Source: an uncultured Clostridia bacterium
GTDB taxonomy: Bacteria; Bacillota; Clostridia; Christensenellales; Borkfalkiaceae
Reading direction: 5' to 3'
Length of the DNA stretch: 50,868 nt
Assembly: GCA_947629665.1 (NCBI GenBank)
Contig: CANREJ010000008.1
Location: forward strand, 1-50,868
Shown here: piece after piece, positions 24,501-32,659 of the stretch
Numbering within the stretch: the first letter of the stretch is position 1
How the letters are laid out: every line of letters starts with the position of its first letter
Notes under the pieces: generated by a model
Told to the model about the DNA's origin: nothing
Database searches by the model: none
Seen by the model: the letters and a program-made list of their open reading frames with translations, nothing else
Made by a program: the position numbers and the translations under genes

Positions 24501-26721
24501 ACTTTTCGCCTTCCATTTCTATATCGCACTTTATGACATACGTCTTGGAAGGGTCTTTGCTCATGTTTTGAAGAGTCTCGACGCTGTAAACGCTTATAGT
24601 ACTGCCGTCCGGGCTCTCTTCAATAACCAACGCTTCAACGGTAATGTTGTCCTCGTCAATGTTCCAGGCGCTCCTGCCCTTGCCTTTATCGTCGGTGATA
24701 AGTTTGCCGTTATAGCTCCAACCCTTAAACGAATTGTTCTCCTCTTTCACCGTAGGAACAGGGAATTCAAATTCTTGCCCGTAAGTAACGGTTTTTTGGG
24801 TTGTGTCAAGCTGGATGTCCGCATCTTCTTTAAATTTTACATTATATGTCTTTGCGGTGAACCGTATCTCTATGTGTACGTCTTCATCACCCATTGTAAA
24901 GGTGTATTTAGTACCCGTTGACTGTTTGTTGACCCCATCCACAAACCAGCCGTTAAATGTGTAACCGACAGGCATTTCAAATGACAGTTCAACCTGGTCG
25001 CCATCAAGGTAATAAGGCTGTACTCCTTCCACCTTGCAAATGTCGGGGGAGGGCGTAACGGAATAGTTTACAGTGTGTTGCGTTGCCCAGTGCGCCCATA
25101 ACGCTTTATCTTCGGTAAAGTCAAGCGGCTCCAAGCTCTCGCCTTCTGCGTTGGTTATCTGGTTACCGCCCGTGCGGCTGTCAAACCAGCCGAGGAACAC
25201 GTGTCCGGCATATACGGGAACCGGTAAACTGTAATTTTGTATTCCGTATTCTCGCTCTATGGTATATTCGGTTTTTCCGTTTTGTTCGTTGAGCGTGAAC
25301 GTTATGGCCTTACCCTTGAACTTGGGATAAAGCGTTAAATCGCCCGTCAGATCCTCCGGTACGGAGAGCCAAGGCTCATTGGTACACCCCTCATCCGTAC
25401 ACCAGCCCACAAACTCATAGTTGGTTTTTGAAGCCACAGGCAACGTTCTTTGCTCGGCGGGAGTTTCAACGGTATAGTCAAAATAGGTGTTTGGACACAT
25501 TACTCCGGCAGGCCTTGACAACGTCAGTCTGTATTGTATCGGCCGTAAAAGTACATAAAGCGTTTTGCACTCGTCATCGTAATTAACTTGCGCAATTCCA
25601 TTATAATGGTCCGCATCCATATACCAATTACTTATTTCGTAACCCGCACTCAAAGTAAAATCTTCCGAGTGTTCGCTTAGATACGTACTTAAATTTACCG
25701 GAGCGTCATTGGATACGCGTACAAAGCCTATTTCATGCCCTTCAAATATTACGGTAATATCCCTATACTTCGTATATATTGCGTAGAGCTCAATATCTTC
25801 CGTAATGGGCTCGTTGTTATAAAATTGGGGATTTTCAACACTGTTTGTGCGGCTCCACCCTTTAAACTCCATGTTCGCTAATTTGTCGGGAGTGGGCAAC
25901 CTATCCGCAAGCGTGTCGCCGTGTTCAACTTCAAATGTATCCGTATAGCCGTCTTCATAGTGAAGGGTAACGGTGTAAGATATTTTGCCGAAACGGGCAT
26001 AAATCCTTATTGTTTCGCTGTTACCGGGATTGTATGCACTACTTAACGTTTCGTAGCCTTCACGTACCTTGCCGTGTTTATCGGTAACTAACGTGAAACC
26101 TGTTGATGTGCGAATCTCCCAGCCTTTAAATTCCTGACCTGCGGGCGCGTCAAAGAATTCTACCATATATTGAATATCGGAGAAAATTCTTTCCATGTCA
26201 TTGCCGTAGTTCAATTGTTCTGTGCTAATCTTTTCGCTTTCCAAGTACAACTCAACGGTATAGGTTACTTCAGACCAGCACATATACAACTTGTCGTTTT
26301 CACCCAAAACTATTCCTTCCATGAGCCTGCCGTTCGCATCAAAATACTGCGTACCGGTGCCATCGGGAGTGTTGAATACGCCCAGGAACCTATGCCCCCC
26401 GTAGGTCATCATGCTGGTACTGAGAGAGCTGTATCCAATATCAAAACTATACGACTCGTTATCGTTTGCATCGTAATTACGCATAATCGTGCAGTAGTAA
26501 TGAGGTGTAGGCGTGTAACCACCGCCACCGCCGCCACTGCTGCCGCCGTCGTCGCAACATGAACTGCATGAGCTACACGAACTGCAAGAACTGCATGAAC
26601 TGCATGAACTGCATGAGCTACATGAAGCGCATGAAGCACAGCTTGAGCAAATTGCGCAGGAGATAGAAGATACAACTAATATTCCAATCGCAACCAAAAT
26701 GCCTAAAATTATTTTTCCCAT
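21538..26721 (-). CDS. Giant InlB/GLUG-repeat surface protein with CSS-repeat N-terminus
   Basis: This 1727-residue protein opens with a hydrophobic helix (GKIILGILVAIGILVVSSI), then about ten Cys-Ser/Ala-Ser units (about 22-55), a GGSSGGGGGG linker, several InlB B-type repeats (about 90-730, phrases like FKGWSRTNSVENPQFYNNEP and ELYAIYTK), and then a long GLUG-motif beta-solenoid (about 740-1700, repeated YVGGIAG and NITDCTNYGNISG patterns). Near-identical modules of about 225 residues recur. There is no clear lipobox or C-terminal anchor, so the helix probably tethers it. Such proteins are thought to be adhesins. Its own promoter and a leader of about 240 bases lie upstream. It precedes the FN3 lipoprotein gene. 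Confidence 0.85.
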   Translation of the reverse strand: MGKIILGILVAIGILVVSSISCAICSSCASCASCSSCSSCSSCSSCSSCSSCSSCCDDGGSSGGGGGGYTPTPHYYCTIMRNYDANDNESYSFDIGYSSLSTSMMTYGGHRFLGVFNTPDGTGTQYFDANGRLMEGIVLGENDKLYMCWSEVTYTVELYLESEKISTEQLNYGNDMERIFSDIQYMVEFFDAPAGQEFKGWEIRTSTGFTLVTDKHGKVREGYETLSSAYNPGNSETIRIYARFGKISYTVTLHYEDGYTDTFEVEHGDTLADRLPTPDKLANMEFKGWSRTNSVENPQFYNNEPITEDIELYAIYTKYRDITVIFEGHEIGFVRVSNDAPVNLSTYLSEHSEDFTLSAGYEISNWYMDADHYNGIAQVNYDDECKTLYVLLRPIQYRLTLSRPAGVMCPNTYFDYTVETPAEQRTLPVASKTNYEFVGWCTDEGCTNEPWLSVPEDLTGDLTLYPKFKGKAITFTLNEQNGKTEYTIEREYGIQNYSLPVPVYAGHVFLGWFDSRTGGNQITNAEGESLEPLDFTEDKALWAHWATQHTVNYSVTPSPDICKVEGVQPYYLDGDQVELSFEMPVGYTFNGWFVDGVNKQSTGTKYTFTMGDEDVHIEIRFTAKTYNVKFKEDADIQLDTTQKTVTYGQEFEFPVPTVKEENNSFKGWSYNGKLITDDKGKGRSAWNIDEDNITVEALVIEESPDGSTISVYSVETLQNMSKDPSKTYVIKCDIEMEGEKWEPFAFSGTLDGGNHTISGLTIENNNTKKWLTVGMFTVVTGTIKNVKFTDLNVTSNYNDYSLNYYEVGGVCGKLSNKGTLTGVTIESGKIDGVNARYCVGGLVGVMESGCKIESCENHAEVISRSDKGAGGIVAWSSSANITDCTNYGNISGTNCVGGIAGYVEFTNVAGSLTGLINEGVIAGKDHVGGIFGELKNNIRADLTLGNLKNSKGAVNGANRVGGIIGYFNIIYNKLVATDLVNSVDITGTSKVGGLVGEGESASTDSAITGNSSGTITSGYYIGGIAGRLVKVQLRGCSNNGTTIVANGSMSGQDGQREGYVGGYVGEGYSVSGCTNTVAINYTQRGAYVGGIAGRANGVITDCTNSARIDAPSSDCVGGIAGDIELTTGGITVSGLKNQAEVTGKSNVAGICGKFQNVVNGQLTMVFGGLTNNGKVTATGSYIGGIIGYLHATVKLTASEDIKNQADIKGASYVGGIFGYADTNNVNSILTASSSGTITATEWVIGGIAGQVENIKLSNCSNESTKINATGNHSNSGTYESYVGGYVGRGYAFENCINNSAITYTQRGAYIGGIAGFANGVITECTNSAKIDAKLCDYVGGIVGDVGLAAGGITVSGLNNTGVVVGNGNVGGICGYFQNVVQSGQLAMVLADLENSGAVTATGSYVGGIIGRLHVNSNSGFKITATDKIVNNQADISGASHVGGIFGYADANDTASILTASSSGTITATEWVIGGIAGQVDNIKLSNCSNAGTTIKITGHHTNNNGEYESYVGGYAGKGYAFEDCTNNSTINYTLDGKYIGGIVGFATGAILRSTNNGAIAASNGDYVGGIAGYIQLEGTTFILGGLKNTGAVTGRGRVGGIAGEIYAHTNAYGDSSISLQDFENSRGGTVQGNNYVGGLIGYLHVYSERANYVIAATNMKNAANVSGRGATQTLPLQFIGGLIGKLESDGSSKITGYEQTGTVTPTNNDTCKNLIGSQPDDLVLSKN
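22191..23545. repeat. Near-tandem internal duplications in the GLUG gene
   Basis: Segments beginning CATAACTTTC/CATAGCCTTC recur at 22191, 22878 and 23543, and CTGCAATGCCGCCGAT-type blocks recur at matching offsets. The period is about 665-687 bases (222-229 codons). The duplications keep the reading frame and could recombine to change the number of solenoid modules. Confidence 0.7.
26557..26655. repeat. 9-bp tandem repeat encoding Cys-Ser-Ser units
   Basis: The plus strand shows repeated CTGCATGAA-like units (about ten), read on the minus strand as TGCAGTTCA, that is Cys-Ser-Ser. Because the unit is a multiple of three, slippage would change the number of cysteines without shifting frame. 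Confidence 0.75.
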
Positions 26722-26996
26722 AGCTTTCCTTTTAAATTATTTTCCGACCGATCGCGCTTTTTGTTGCGCTCTTCCAATGACGCTTATAAGCCGTATCGCA
26801 GATACGGCTTAGGGGTACCCCTAAAAAATTACACTATTCAATTTACATCATTATAAAGGAAGAAGTGCTAAAAAAGTGCTAAAATCGGCGGGTTTTAAAA
26901 AAATTTTTTTGTTTTTTTTAAATTTTTTTTACCGCAACAAAATTCGGCACATCTTGTTCCGTGCTCTTATTATAACACATTATTTTATAATGTCAA
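26722..26996 (-). promoter_or_regulatory. Promoter and long structured leader of GLUG gene
   Basis: Minus strand TTGACA (26991-26996), 16-base spacer, TATAAT (26969-26974). The roughly 240-base leader has long A/T runs, a repeated AGTGCTAAAA, the palindrome AGGGGTACCCCT (26811-26822) and a 10-bp hairpin AAGCCGTATC/GATACGGCTT (26788-26810). AAGGAAAGC precedes the ATG. The adjoining palindrome and hairpin could control expression, but no known riboswitch is recognised. Confidence 0.6.
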
Positions 26997-27014
26997 TATT
27001 TTTTAACCCGATAT

Positions 27015-27833
27015 TCAACGCCTGAACTTGCCTACTATTTCCATTATGCCACGTATAACCAGCCCGAACAGCAGGCAAATGGCGGCAAAAATCACCGAAA
27101 GCAACAGCATGCCAGTGAGATATCCGCCCGCCAGACCCATAAAGTTTGTAAACGGTCCGTAGACGGGGGCTATAAATCCCAGCGCGAAATTTATTATGAC
27201 TATGAACAGAATAACTATGGGCAGTCCGCGCAGGGAACCCTTTATGTCCGCTCCGCTCAAATTCATGTGCAGGGCTATAAAAAATACTATCAGGATAAAA
27301 ATCCACCACATGTAGCCCGTGGTTATTGCCGTAAACACGTCGACAACCATTAACCCCATGGTTTGGAACAGCCCCTGTACGGCCGCCCACACGTCCGCTG
27401 TTCCCAACTGTGCCAGCGCCGTCATGCGCTCCGAAATTTGCCCGCACGTTTCGGGCAGTAAAAACCGCATGGCAAAATACAGTATCACGGCTCCCATTAT
27501 AATGGGGGCAACGCCTATAAAGTAGTTGCCGGCAAGCTGGTACAGGTTGCGGGGGTTATAGGAGTGGCGCACATAGCCGAGCGTGCCCGATTCCTCGTCT
27601 ATCTGGAACAGTTTTATTTCGGTGATGCGGTTCATAAACACAACGCACATAAGCGCGTGGCTGAGTTCATGCACGGGCGTGCCTATAAAGCCAGTGGCGT
27701 AGCACACCGCCCTGTTGCCCTTTACGATTTTATAGAATAGTTTATTCAGCAGGTAAATAACAAATCCCACAACATAAACTATACCTATAAATTGTACGAC
27801 CTGTGTTAAGATATTGATTAAAATGGCTATCAT
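27015..27833 (-). CDS. Membrane-embedded metalloprotease (M50-like)
   Basis: This 272-residue protein has about six hydrophobic segments and the zinc motif HELSH (HExxH) in GTPVHELSHALMC near residue 55, on the second or third helix, as in site-2-protease-like families. Polar NLYQLAGNYF follows. The second zinc ligand is not obvious; an aspartate or asparagine late in the sequence may serve. It likely cleaves a membrane or secreted substrate, or is a non-classical M50 relative. GGGAGG precedes the ATG. It has its own promoter and lies directly upstream of the GLUG promoter in the same direction. Confidence 0.72.
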   Translation of the reverse strand: MIAILINILTQVVQFIGIVYVVGFVIYLLNKLFYKIVKGNRAVCYATGFIGTPVHELSHALMCVVFMNRITEIKLFQIDEESGTLGYVRHSYNPRNLYQLAGNYFIGVAPIIMGAVILYFAMRFLLPETCGQISERMTALAQLGTADVWAAVQGLFQTMGLMVVDVFTAITTGYMWWIFILIVFFIALHMNLSGADIKGSLRGLPIVILFIVIINFALGFIAPVYGPFTNFMGLAGGYLTGMLLLSVIFAAICLLFGLVIRGIMEIVGKFRR

Positions 27834-27884
27834 AAAATCCTCCCGGCGTATTTTGCCGCGCTTTGCGTTGGCGGGTTTAACGTA

Positions 27885-27913
27885 AGTATATCACCGTTGT
27901 TTTAAAATTTCAA
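27885..27913 (-). promoter_or_regulatory. Promoter of M50-like gene
   Basis: Minus strand TTGAAA (27908-27913), 17-base spacer, TATACT (27885-27890), about 45 bases upstream of the ATG. Confidence 0.6.
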
Positions 27914-27950
27914 CGGTATAATTTTATAATTTCAGGTGGAGATTTGTGTC

Positions 27951-29303
27951 CTACTCCCCGCGTTCAAGGCAAACGAGGGTTTCGACATGGCGGGTTTGGG
28001 GAAACATGTCGAAGGGGGTTACCGAGGTTATTTTATATTCCCCGCCCTCCAAAATTATTTTAAGGTCGCGGGCGAGGGTTGCGGGATTGCAGGATATCAA
28101 AATGAGTTTGTCCGCGCCGCAGTCCTTCAATTTCCGGCACACGGCGGCGTCCATGCCCTTGCGGGGAGGGTCGCATACAACAACCTTTTTGCCCTGCGCC
28201 GCCTGCAAGACGGCGGAAAGATTATCCTCCACCCTGCCGCAGATATTTGTCATTTTGTCCTGTAAACCGTTGTTTTTTGCAAGGACGTCGGCACAGCGCA
28301 CGGCCTCCGGCACCGCCTCCACGCCGAACGCCCTGCCGCACTGCTTTGCGAGCATGGCCGTCAAAAGCCCGCCGCCCGAATACAGGTCCACGGCGGTAAC
28401 GCCTTGCCCCGCCTCAGCCAAAACGCGGCTATACAGTTTTGTGCGCATGCCGTCATTCACCTGCACAAAAGTTTCCGCGCCCGCCCGGTAGACTATGCCG
28501 CACTCCTCGGCCTCCAAATAGCCGTCGCCGTAGCACAGCCGCCACTCTTTGGAAAAAATCACGTTGGAGCGGGAGTTGTTCAGGTTGATTAGCAGGGTAA
28601 AATCCTTAAAATATTTGCCCAGCTCGCGGAGCAAAACTTTTACGTCCACTGCCCTCGTTACAACCAGGGCGATTATAAATTTGCCGCCTATTTCCCGCAC
28701 GGCTATCTGCCTCAATTCGCCCGTTCCGGCAACCTCGTCGTAGCCCCGTAAACCGCACTCCTTTGCGTAGGTTTTAACGGAATGTATTAAGTTTTTTATC
28801 CATTCGCACTGTATAAAACAGTCCTCTGCGGGCACTATTCTGTGGCTTCTTCTGGCATAGAATCCCAAGACGGTTTCGCCCGCGGAGTTTACGCCTATGG
28901 GCAGGGCGAGTTTATTGCGGTAGCGCAGTTGCATGTCGCTGGGCACAACGCTTTCCGCACGGACATATATGCCGCCCAACTTCTTTAAGGCGTTTTCGAC
29001 GAGCGTCCTTTTAAAGTCGAGCTGGGCGCCGTAATCCATGTGCTGTAAGTCGCACCCGCCGCACGTTTTAAACAGCGGGCAAACGGGCTCCACCCTGTTA
29101 AGGGAGGGCGTTAAAATCTCCTCAACCTTACCGTAGGCGATTTTGCCGTTTTCCGCCGTCTTTAAAACCTTGAAGCGCACCCTTTCGCCCGTGATACAAA
29201 AGGGCACAAACGCCGTTGTGCCCCCGTATTTGATTATTCCTTCGCCGTTGCTGCCCAAGGCCTCCGCCTCGCCCTCATACAGCCCGTTTTTTTCCACGTT
29301 CAT
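27951..29303 (-). CDS. rlmD: 23S rRNA (uracil-5-)-methyltransferase, RlmD/RlmCD type
   Basis: This 450-residue protein methylates uridine C5 in 23S rRNA using SAM. It has an N-terminal TRAM domain (about 3-60), the iron-sulfur cysteines CPLFKTCGGC (CxxxxxCxxC) with a further Cys downstream, the SAM loop AVDLYSGGGLLTAMLA, the DPPRKG motif and the catalytic ISCNPATLARD. The ATG at MNVEKNG was chosen because AGGAT precedes it and it overlaps the stop of the upstream membrane-protein gene as ATGA. A much longer in-frame extension lies inside that gene. It ends the trpS operon. Confidence 0.93.
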   Translation of the reverse strand: MNVEKNGLYEGEAEALGSNGEGIIKYGGTTAFVPFCITGERVRFKVLKTAENGKIAYGKVEEILTPSLNRVEPVCPLFKTCGGCDLQHMDYGAQLDFKRTLVENALKKLGGIYVRAESVVPSDMQLRYRNKLALPIGVNSAGETVLGFYARRSHRIVPAEDCFIQCEWIKNLIHSVKTYAKECGLRGYDEVAGTGELRQIAVREIGGKFIIALVVTRAVDVKVLLRELGKYFKDFTLLINLNNSRSNVIFSKEWRLCYGDGYLEAEECGIVYRAGAETFVQVNDGMRTKLYSRVLAEAGQGVTAVDLYSGGGLLTAMLAKQCGRAFGVEAVPEAVRCADVLAKNNGLQDKMTNICGRVEDNLSAVLQAAQGKKVVVCDPPRKGMDAAVCRKLKDCGADKLILISCNPATLARDLKIILEGGEYKITSVTPFDMFPQTRHVETLVCLERGE

Positions 29304-29860
29304 TTTCTTATCCTGTAAATTAGGTAGTTCACCATTATCTGGCACTTGAATATCAAATAGTCGTAAACCAAAAACGCAACCGCGCCCGCCGCGGGAATTA
29401 TGATATATATGTAGTTTTTTATGTTTTGATAGAGCGCGGAGGAGGTAACGCCGCCGCCTATAAACCCGTACAAAATCATAAAATATCCCGCAAACAGCGT
29501 GCCTATAAACCACACCGCCTTTATTGCGTAAGCCAGCCAGCGGTTTATTTTAAAGCGGATTTGCAGCGCGTTTGCAAGCGGGTGCAGCCCGAAAAACATT
29601 ATAAAGGGCAACAGATCCCAGAACCTTGCCGCCGCGCCCAAAACGACGGTGAGTATGCACGTGCCGAGATACGCCAAAAAGCCGCCCCAATAGAACTGCT
29701 TTGCAAGGGGCACCATCAGCGCCAGCACGGCAATCAAATACCACAGCCCCAAAAAATAACCGCCCGCGAACACGCCCATGGACAGCGAAAGCACCGCCAC
29801 GGCGCAGGATATGGCGGAGAGGGCTATTTCAAACGATTTGGAGTACTTTTGTTTGCCCAT
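29300..29860 (-). CDS. Multi-pass membrane protein, ECF S-component-like
   Basis: This 186-residue protein has five or six membrane helices. The opening ALSAISCAVAVLSLSMGVFAGGYFLGLWY and the FWDLLPFIMFFGLHPLANALQ segment resemble small substrate-binding S components of ECF transporters, but no ATPase or transmembrane partner is present, so this is only a resemblance. Its ATG directly follows the TAA of the J-like gene, and its TGA overlaps the rlmD ATG. That strict packing suggests an operon product with a constant stoichiometry. Confidence 0.6.
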   Translation of the reverse strand: MGKQKYSKSFEIALSAISCAVAVLSLSMGVFAGGYFLGLWYLIAVLALMVPLAKQFYWGGFLAYLGTCILTVVLGAAARFWDLLPFIMFFGLHPLANALQIRFKINRWLAYAIKAVWFIGTLFAGYFMILYGFIGGGVTSSALYQNIKNYIYIIIPAAGAVAFLVYDYLIFKCQIMVNYLIYRIRK

Positions 29861-30496
29861 TTAACGGCAACAGGAGTCGCACAAACAGCTCAGGCAGAGA
29901 TAAGTGTAGCAACAATCTATGCAGTTTGCACAAAAACCACCGCCCATCTGGTCCTGCGGCCCGGTGGTGTTCATATCCTGCCCGCGGTATTGGCTCTGGT
30001 AATTTTGCCCGTCCGGGCCTGCGGCGTTCTGGCCGTTGCCCGAATTTATGCGCTCGTTGAGTTTACGGTATGTTTCCTTGTATTTATCGTTGGAAGGGTC
30101 GAGCTGTATTGCTATTTCAAGCTGTTTTTTGCTCTCGTTTATCCAATTTTTGCGGTAGAAAACGACGCTCTGCAAGTAGTGCCACTGCGCGGGACGCTCG
30201 TTAAAGCTGTCCAACACGTGTTGCGCGCCCGAAATATCGCCCGATTTAAGCAAGTCCTCCACCTTTTTGAAGGTGGCGCCGCCGTCCTCCGAGCAGGCGC
30301 TCTCGTTGAGTTCCTCGGTAAGTTCGTTGTACGCCGTTTCTATTTTTGTGAGCATTTTCGCGGCGTTGTTGCCCTTTTCGCCGTCCGAAAAACGCTCTTC
30401 GAGATATTTTGCGCGGAGCGACTCGTAGGCGGTTTTTATCTGTTCCGCCGTCGCTCCCTCTTCGAGCCCCAAAATTTCAAGATTTTTTTTGTTCAT
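29861..30496 (-). CDS. Degenerate J-domain/TPR-like protein with Cys-rich tail
   Basis: This 211-residue protein begins NLEILGLEEGATAEQIKTAY, the helix I-II pattern of a J domain, but the HPD tripeptide needed to stimulate DnaK is absent (EERFSDGEKGNN occupies the loop). Residues about 75-145 form helical TPR-like repeats (ISGAQHVLDSFNERPAQWHYL). The tail after a Gly/Gln/Asn-rich linker is cysteine-rich: CANCIDCCYTYLCLSCLCDSCC. The start overlaps the DUF5685 gene end by 20 bases. From family knowledge, DUF5685 followed by a J/TPR protein is a recurring pair in Clostridia; the pair's role is unknown. Confidence 0.75.
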   Translation of the reverse strand: MNKKNLEILGLEEGATAEQIKTAYESLRAKYLEERFSDGEKGNNAAKMLTKIETAYNELTEELNESACSEDGGATFKKVEDLLKSGDISGAQHVLDSFNERPAQWHYLQSVVFYRKNWINESKKQLEIAIQLDPSNDKYKETYRKLNERINSGNGQNAAGPDGQNYQSQYRGQDMNTTGPQDQMGGGFCANCIDCCYTYLCLSCLCDSCCR

Positions 30497-31352
30497 CGTG
30501 AACTCCTTTCCCTTCGCTTCCGCTGAAAACCTGTCTGGATTTAAGGGGAATTCCGCGGAGAATTATATTGTCCGTCAAATCGCGGTTGAAGTTGAATTTT
30601 ATTCCGCACAGCGCCTCGCGCATGTCGGCAAACAGGTTATTCAGCACAAATTTAAGCTCTTCACCATGTTCGGCAAGCATCGTTTTTCTGTCATTTTGCC
30701 CGAACGTGTTGAGTATTACGTTGTACCTGCCCTTTTTTACGTCCTTTTCAAAGTCGTCTATGGCGTCAATTATATATACCCACTTGCCAAGCGCGTAAAA
30801 CAGCTCGTCGGTTGAGGGCGACGCGTATCCTTCCAGCGCATAGCGCGAAAGTTCCCTCATCATCACGGCGGTGGGCTCGCACGCCTCGTCTATGACCGCA
30901 CAGCCGCGCTCTTCCAGGGCGGCCTGCAAATTGGTTTGCTCTTCTATTATCTCCACAACGCGCGGGTGCAGTTTTTTTGCCTTTTTAAAGCCGCGCCTGT
31001 AAAAATGCCTTAAAAACGCACGCTTTTCGCCGTCGCGCTTGTCGTCGCACAGCTTAAAGTATGCCAGCGCGGTGTTGGCGCAACCCAAAGTTATTGTCAA
31101 ACCGTCGGGCGCGGCCACGGGACGGCGGCGTATGGGGTGTATTATGCACCTCTTCTTCTCTATTTTTACGTCCTCGCCGCGGATATTATGAACGAGCGCC
31201 GACACGAACGCCATATCGTAGGTGAGCGCCGTGCGCGCGCACTGCCCGCAACCCTTGCCTATGCTTTTGCAAAGCCCGCAATACACCGCCTTATACAGCG
31301 TTTCGTCCTTTTTGAACAAGTAGGGCGTATCGGGGGAAATATAGCCGAACAT
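30477..31352 (-). CDS. DUF5685-family protein
   Basis: This 291-residue cytosolic protein has the family's opening MFGYISPDTPYLFKKDETLYKAVYCGLCKSIG, cysteines in CGLC and CGQC, and an all-helical body with VYIIDAIDDFEKDVKKGRYN, which resembles an aspartate-rich metal site. The C-terminus ends in a basic tail. Function is not established. AGGGAGAG precedes the ATG. It starts nine bases after the trpS stop and overlaps the J-like gene, so it is the second gene of the trpS operon. Confidence 0.82.
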   Translation of the reverse strand: MFGYISPDTPYLFKKDETLYKAVYCGLCKSIGKGCGQCARTALTYDMAFVSALVHNIRGEDVKIEKKRCIIHPIRRRPVAAPDGLTITLGCANTALAYFKLCDDKRDGEKRAFLRHFYRRGFKKAKKLHPRVVEIIEEQTNLQAALEERGCAVIDEACEPTAVMMRELSRYALEGYASPSTDELFYALGKWVYIIDAIDDFEKDVKKGRYNVILNTFGQNDRKTMLAEHGEELKFVLNNLFADMREALCGIKFNFNRDLTDNIILRGIPLKSRQVFSGSEGKGVHDEQKKS

Positions 31353-31361
31353 AACTCTCCC

Positions 31362-32360
31362 TTATATTTGGTAAAAGCCTATTTTTTTATGCACTTTGTA
31401 AAGCGTTTTGGCCGCCGTGCGCGCGGCTGTTTCCGCGCCGTTTTTAAGGACTGTATTGAGATATTGGACGTCGGCAAGCAATTTTGCCTGCTCCGCCTGT
31501 ATGGGCGCAAGGCTGTCGGCAACCGTTTCGCCCACGGCAAGTTTAAACTCGCCGTAGCCCATTCCCGCAAACTCCGCCTCGGCTTCCTCTATGCTCTTTT
31601 TGGCAAAAATCGAATATATACTCAGCAAATTGGACACACCGGGCTTGTTCACGGGGTCGTATTTCACCTCCGCCCCGCTGTCGGTTACGGCGCGCTTGAA
31701 TTTGCGTATAACCGCGTCCTTGCCGTCGTTTAAAAATATGGAACCGTTGGGATTTTCCGCAGATTTCGACATCTTTTTTGCGGGGTCCTGCAAGTCGTTT
31801 ATCTTTGCGCCCACCTTTAAAAACAGCCCCTCCGGCACGGTGAACGTGGGGGAATAGATATTGTTGAAACGCTGGGCTATATCCCGCGCTATTTCAAGGT
31901 GCTGGCGCTGGTCCTCGCCCACGGGCACATACTGCGCCCTGTACAAAAGTATATCCGCCGCCATTAAAACGGGATAGTCCATCAGCCCCATATTCACGTT
32001 TTCGGCGTGGCGGGCGGACTTGTCCTTAAATTGAGTCATGCGCTCCATCTCGCCAACGTAGGTAAAGGTGTTCAAAACCCAGCAGAGTTCGGCGTGCGCG
32101 GGCACGTGCGACTGGATATACAGGCAACACTTTTGGGGGTCCACGCCGCATGCGATATACAGCGCGAGCGTTGCAAGAGTTTTTTGCCTCAGCTCGGCGG
32201 GGGTCTGGCGCACGGTTATGGCGTGCATGTCGGCAATGGCAAAGTAACAGTTATAGTCGTCTTGTAGTTTCAGCCAATTGCTTATGGCGCCAGCATAGTT
32301 GCCTATGGTGAGATTATTTGTGGGCTGGATAGCCGAATAGAGCGTCTTTTTTTCGTCCAT
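31362..32360 (-). CDS. trpS: Tryptophanyl-tRNA synthetase
   Basis: This 332-residue class I synthetase charges tRNA-Trp. The HIGH-like motif appears as TIGNY in PTNNLTIGNYAGAI, and the KMSKS loop is present in PAKKMSKSAENPNG. ADMHAITV and GEDQRQHLEIARDIA are typical of TrpRS. Length is normal. The ATG at MDEKKTLYSA was chosen; a TTG five codons upstream is possible. No strong Shine-Dalgarno is visible. No T-box is present upstream; instead the region holds hairpin repeats. It heads an operon with DUF5685, J-like, membrane and rlmD genes. Confidence 0.95.
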   Translation of the reverse strand: MDEKKTLYSAIQPTNNLTIGNYAGAISNWLKLQDDYNCYFAIADMHAITVRQTPAELRQKTLATLALYIACGVDPQKCCLYIQSHVPAHAELCWVLNTFTYVGEMERMTQFKDKSARHAENVNMGLMDYPVLMAADILLYRAQYVPVGEDQRQHLEIARDIAQRFNNIYSPTFTVPEGLFLKVGAKINDLQDPAKKMSKSAENPNGSIFLNDGKDAVIRKFKRAVTDSGAEVKYDPVNKPGVSNLLSIYSIFAKKSIEEAEAEFAGMGYGEFKLAVGETVADSLAPIQAEQAKLLADVQYLNTVLKNGAETAARTAAKTLYKVHKKIGFYQI

Positions 32361-32448
32361 TTTATTACAATCCAAAATTACTTCAATTTAATAATAACAT
32401 ACTGCTTTAAAAAAAGCAAAGATTTTTTAAGCACTTCCAAGTTTCTTG

Positions 32449-32650
32449 CAAGCGTAACGCTTGACCTGGGTTTCTTAATTGCGGTAGTTCTTGATTTGCT
32501 TTACCACAATTCAAGCAGAGAGGCTCTGCGGCCGGGTTTCTTAATTGCGGCAACGTTACGTTGCATCCGGGTATCTTAATTGCGTTAGTTCTTGACTTGC
32601 TTTTCCGCAATTCAAGCAGAGAGGCTCTGCATCCGGGTTTCTTTATTGCG
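32449..32650. repeat. Double-hairpin repeat array, family 2
   Basis: Second array of the family at 17621-17912. Hairpins: CAAGCG-TAA-CGCTTG (32449-32463), GCAGAG-AGG-CTCTGC (32515-32529 and 32616-32630) and GCAACG-TTA-CGTTGC (32550-32564). They alternate with CCGGGTTTCTTAATTGCG linkers and CTTGA(N16)TCAAG stems. It lies about 90 bases upstream of trpS, as the other array lies upstream of rtcB. Confidence 0.75.
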
Positions 32651-32659
32651 GGAGCCGTA

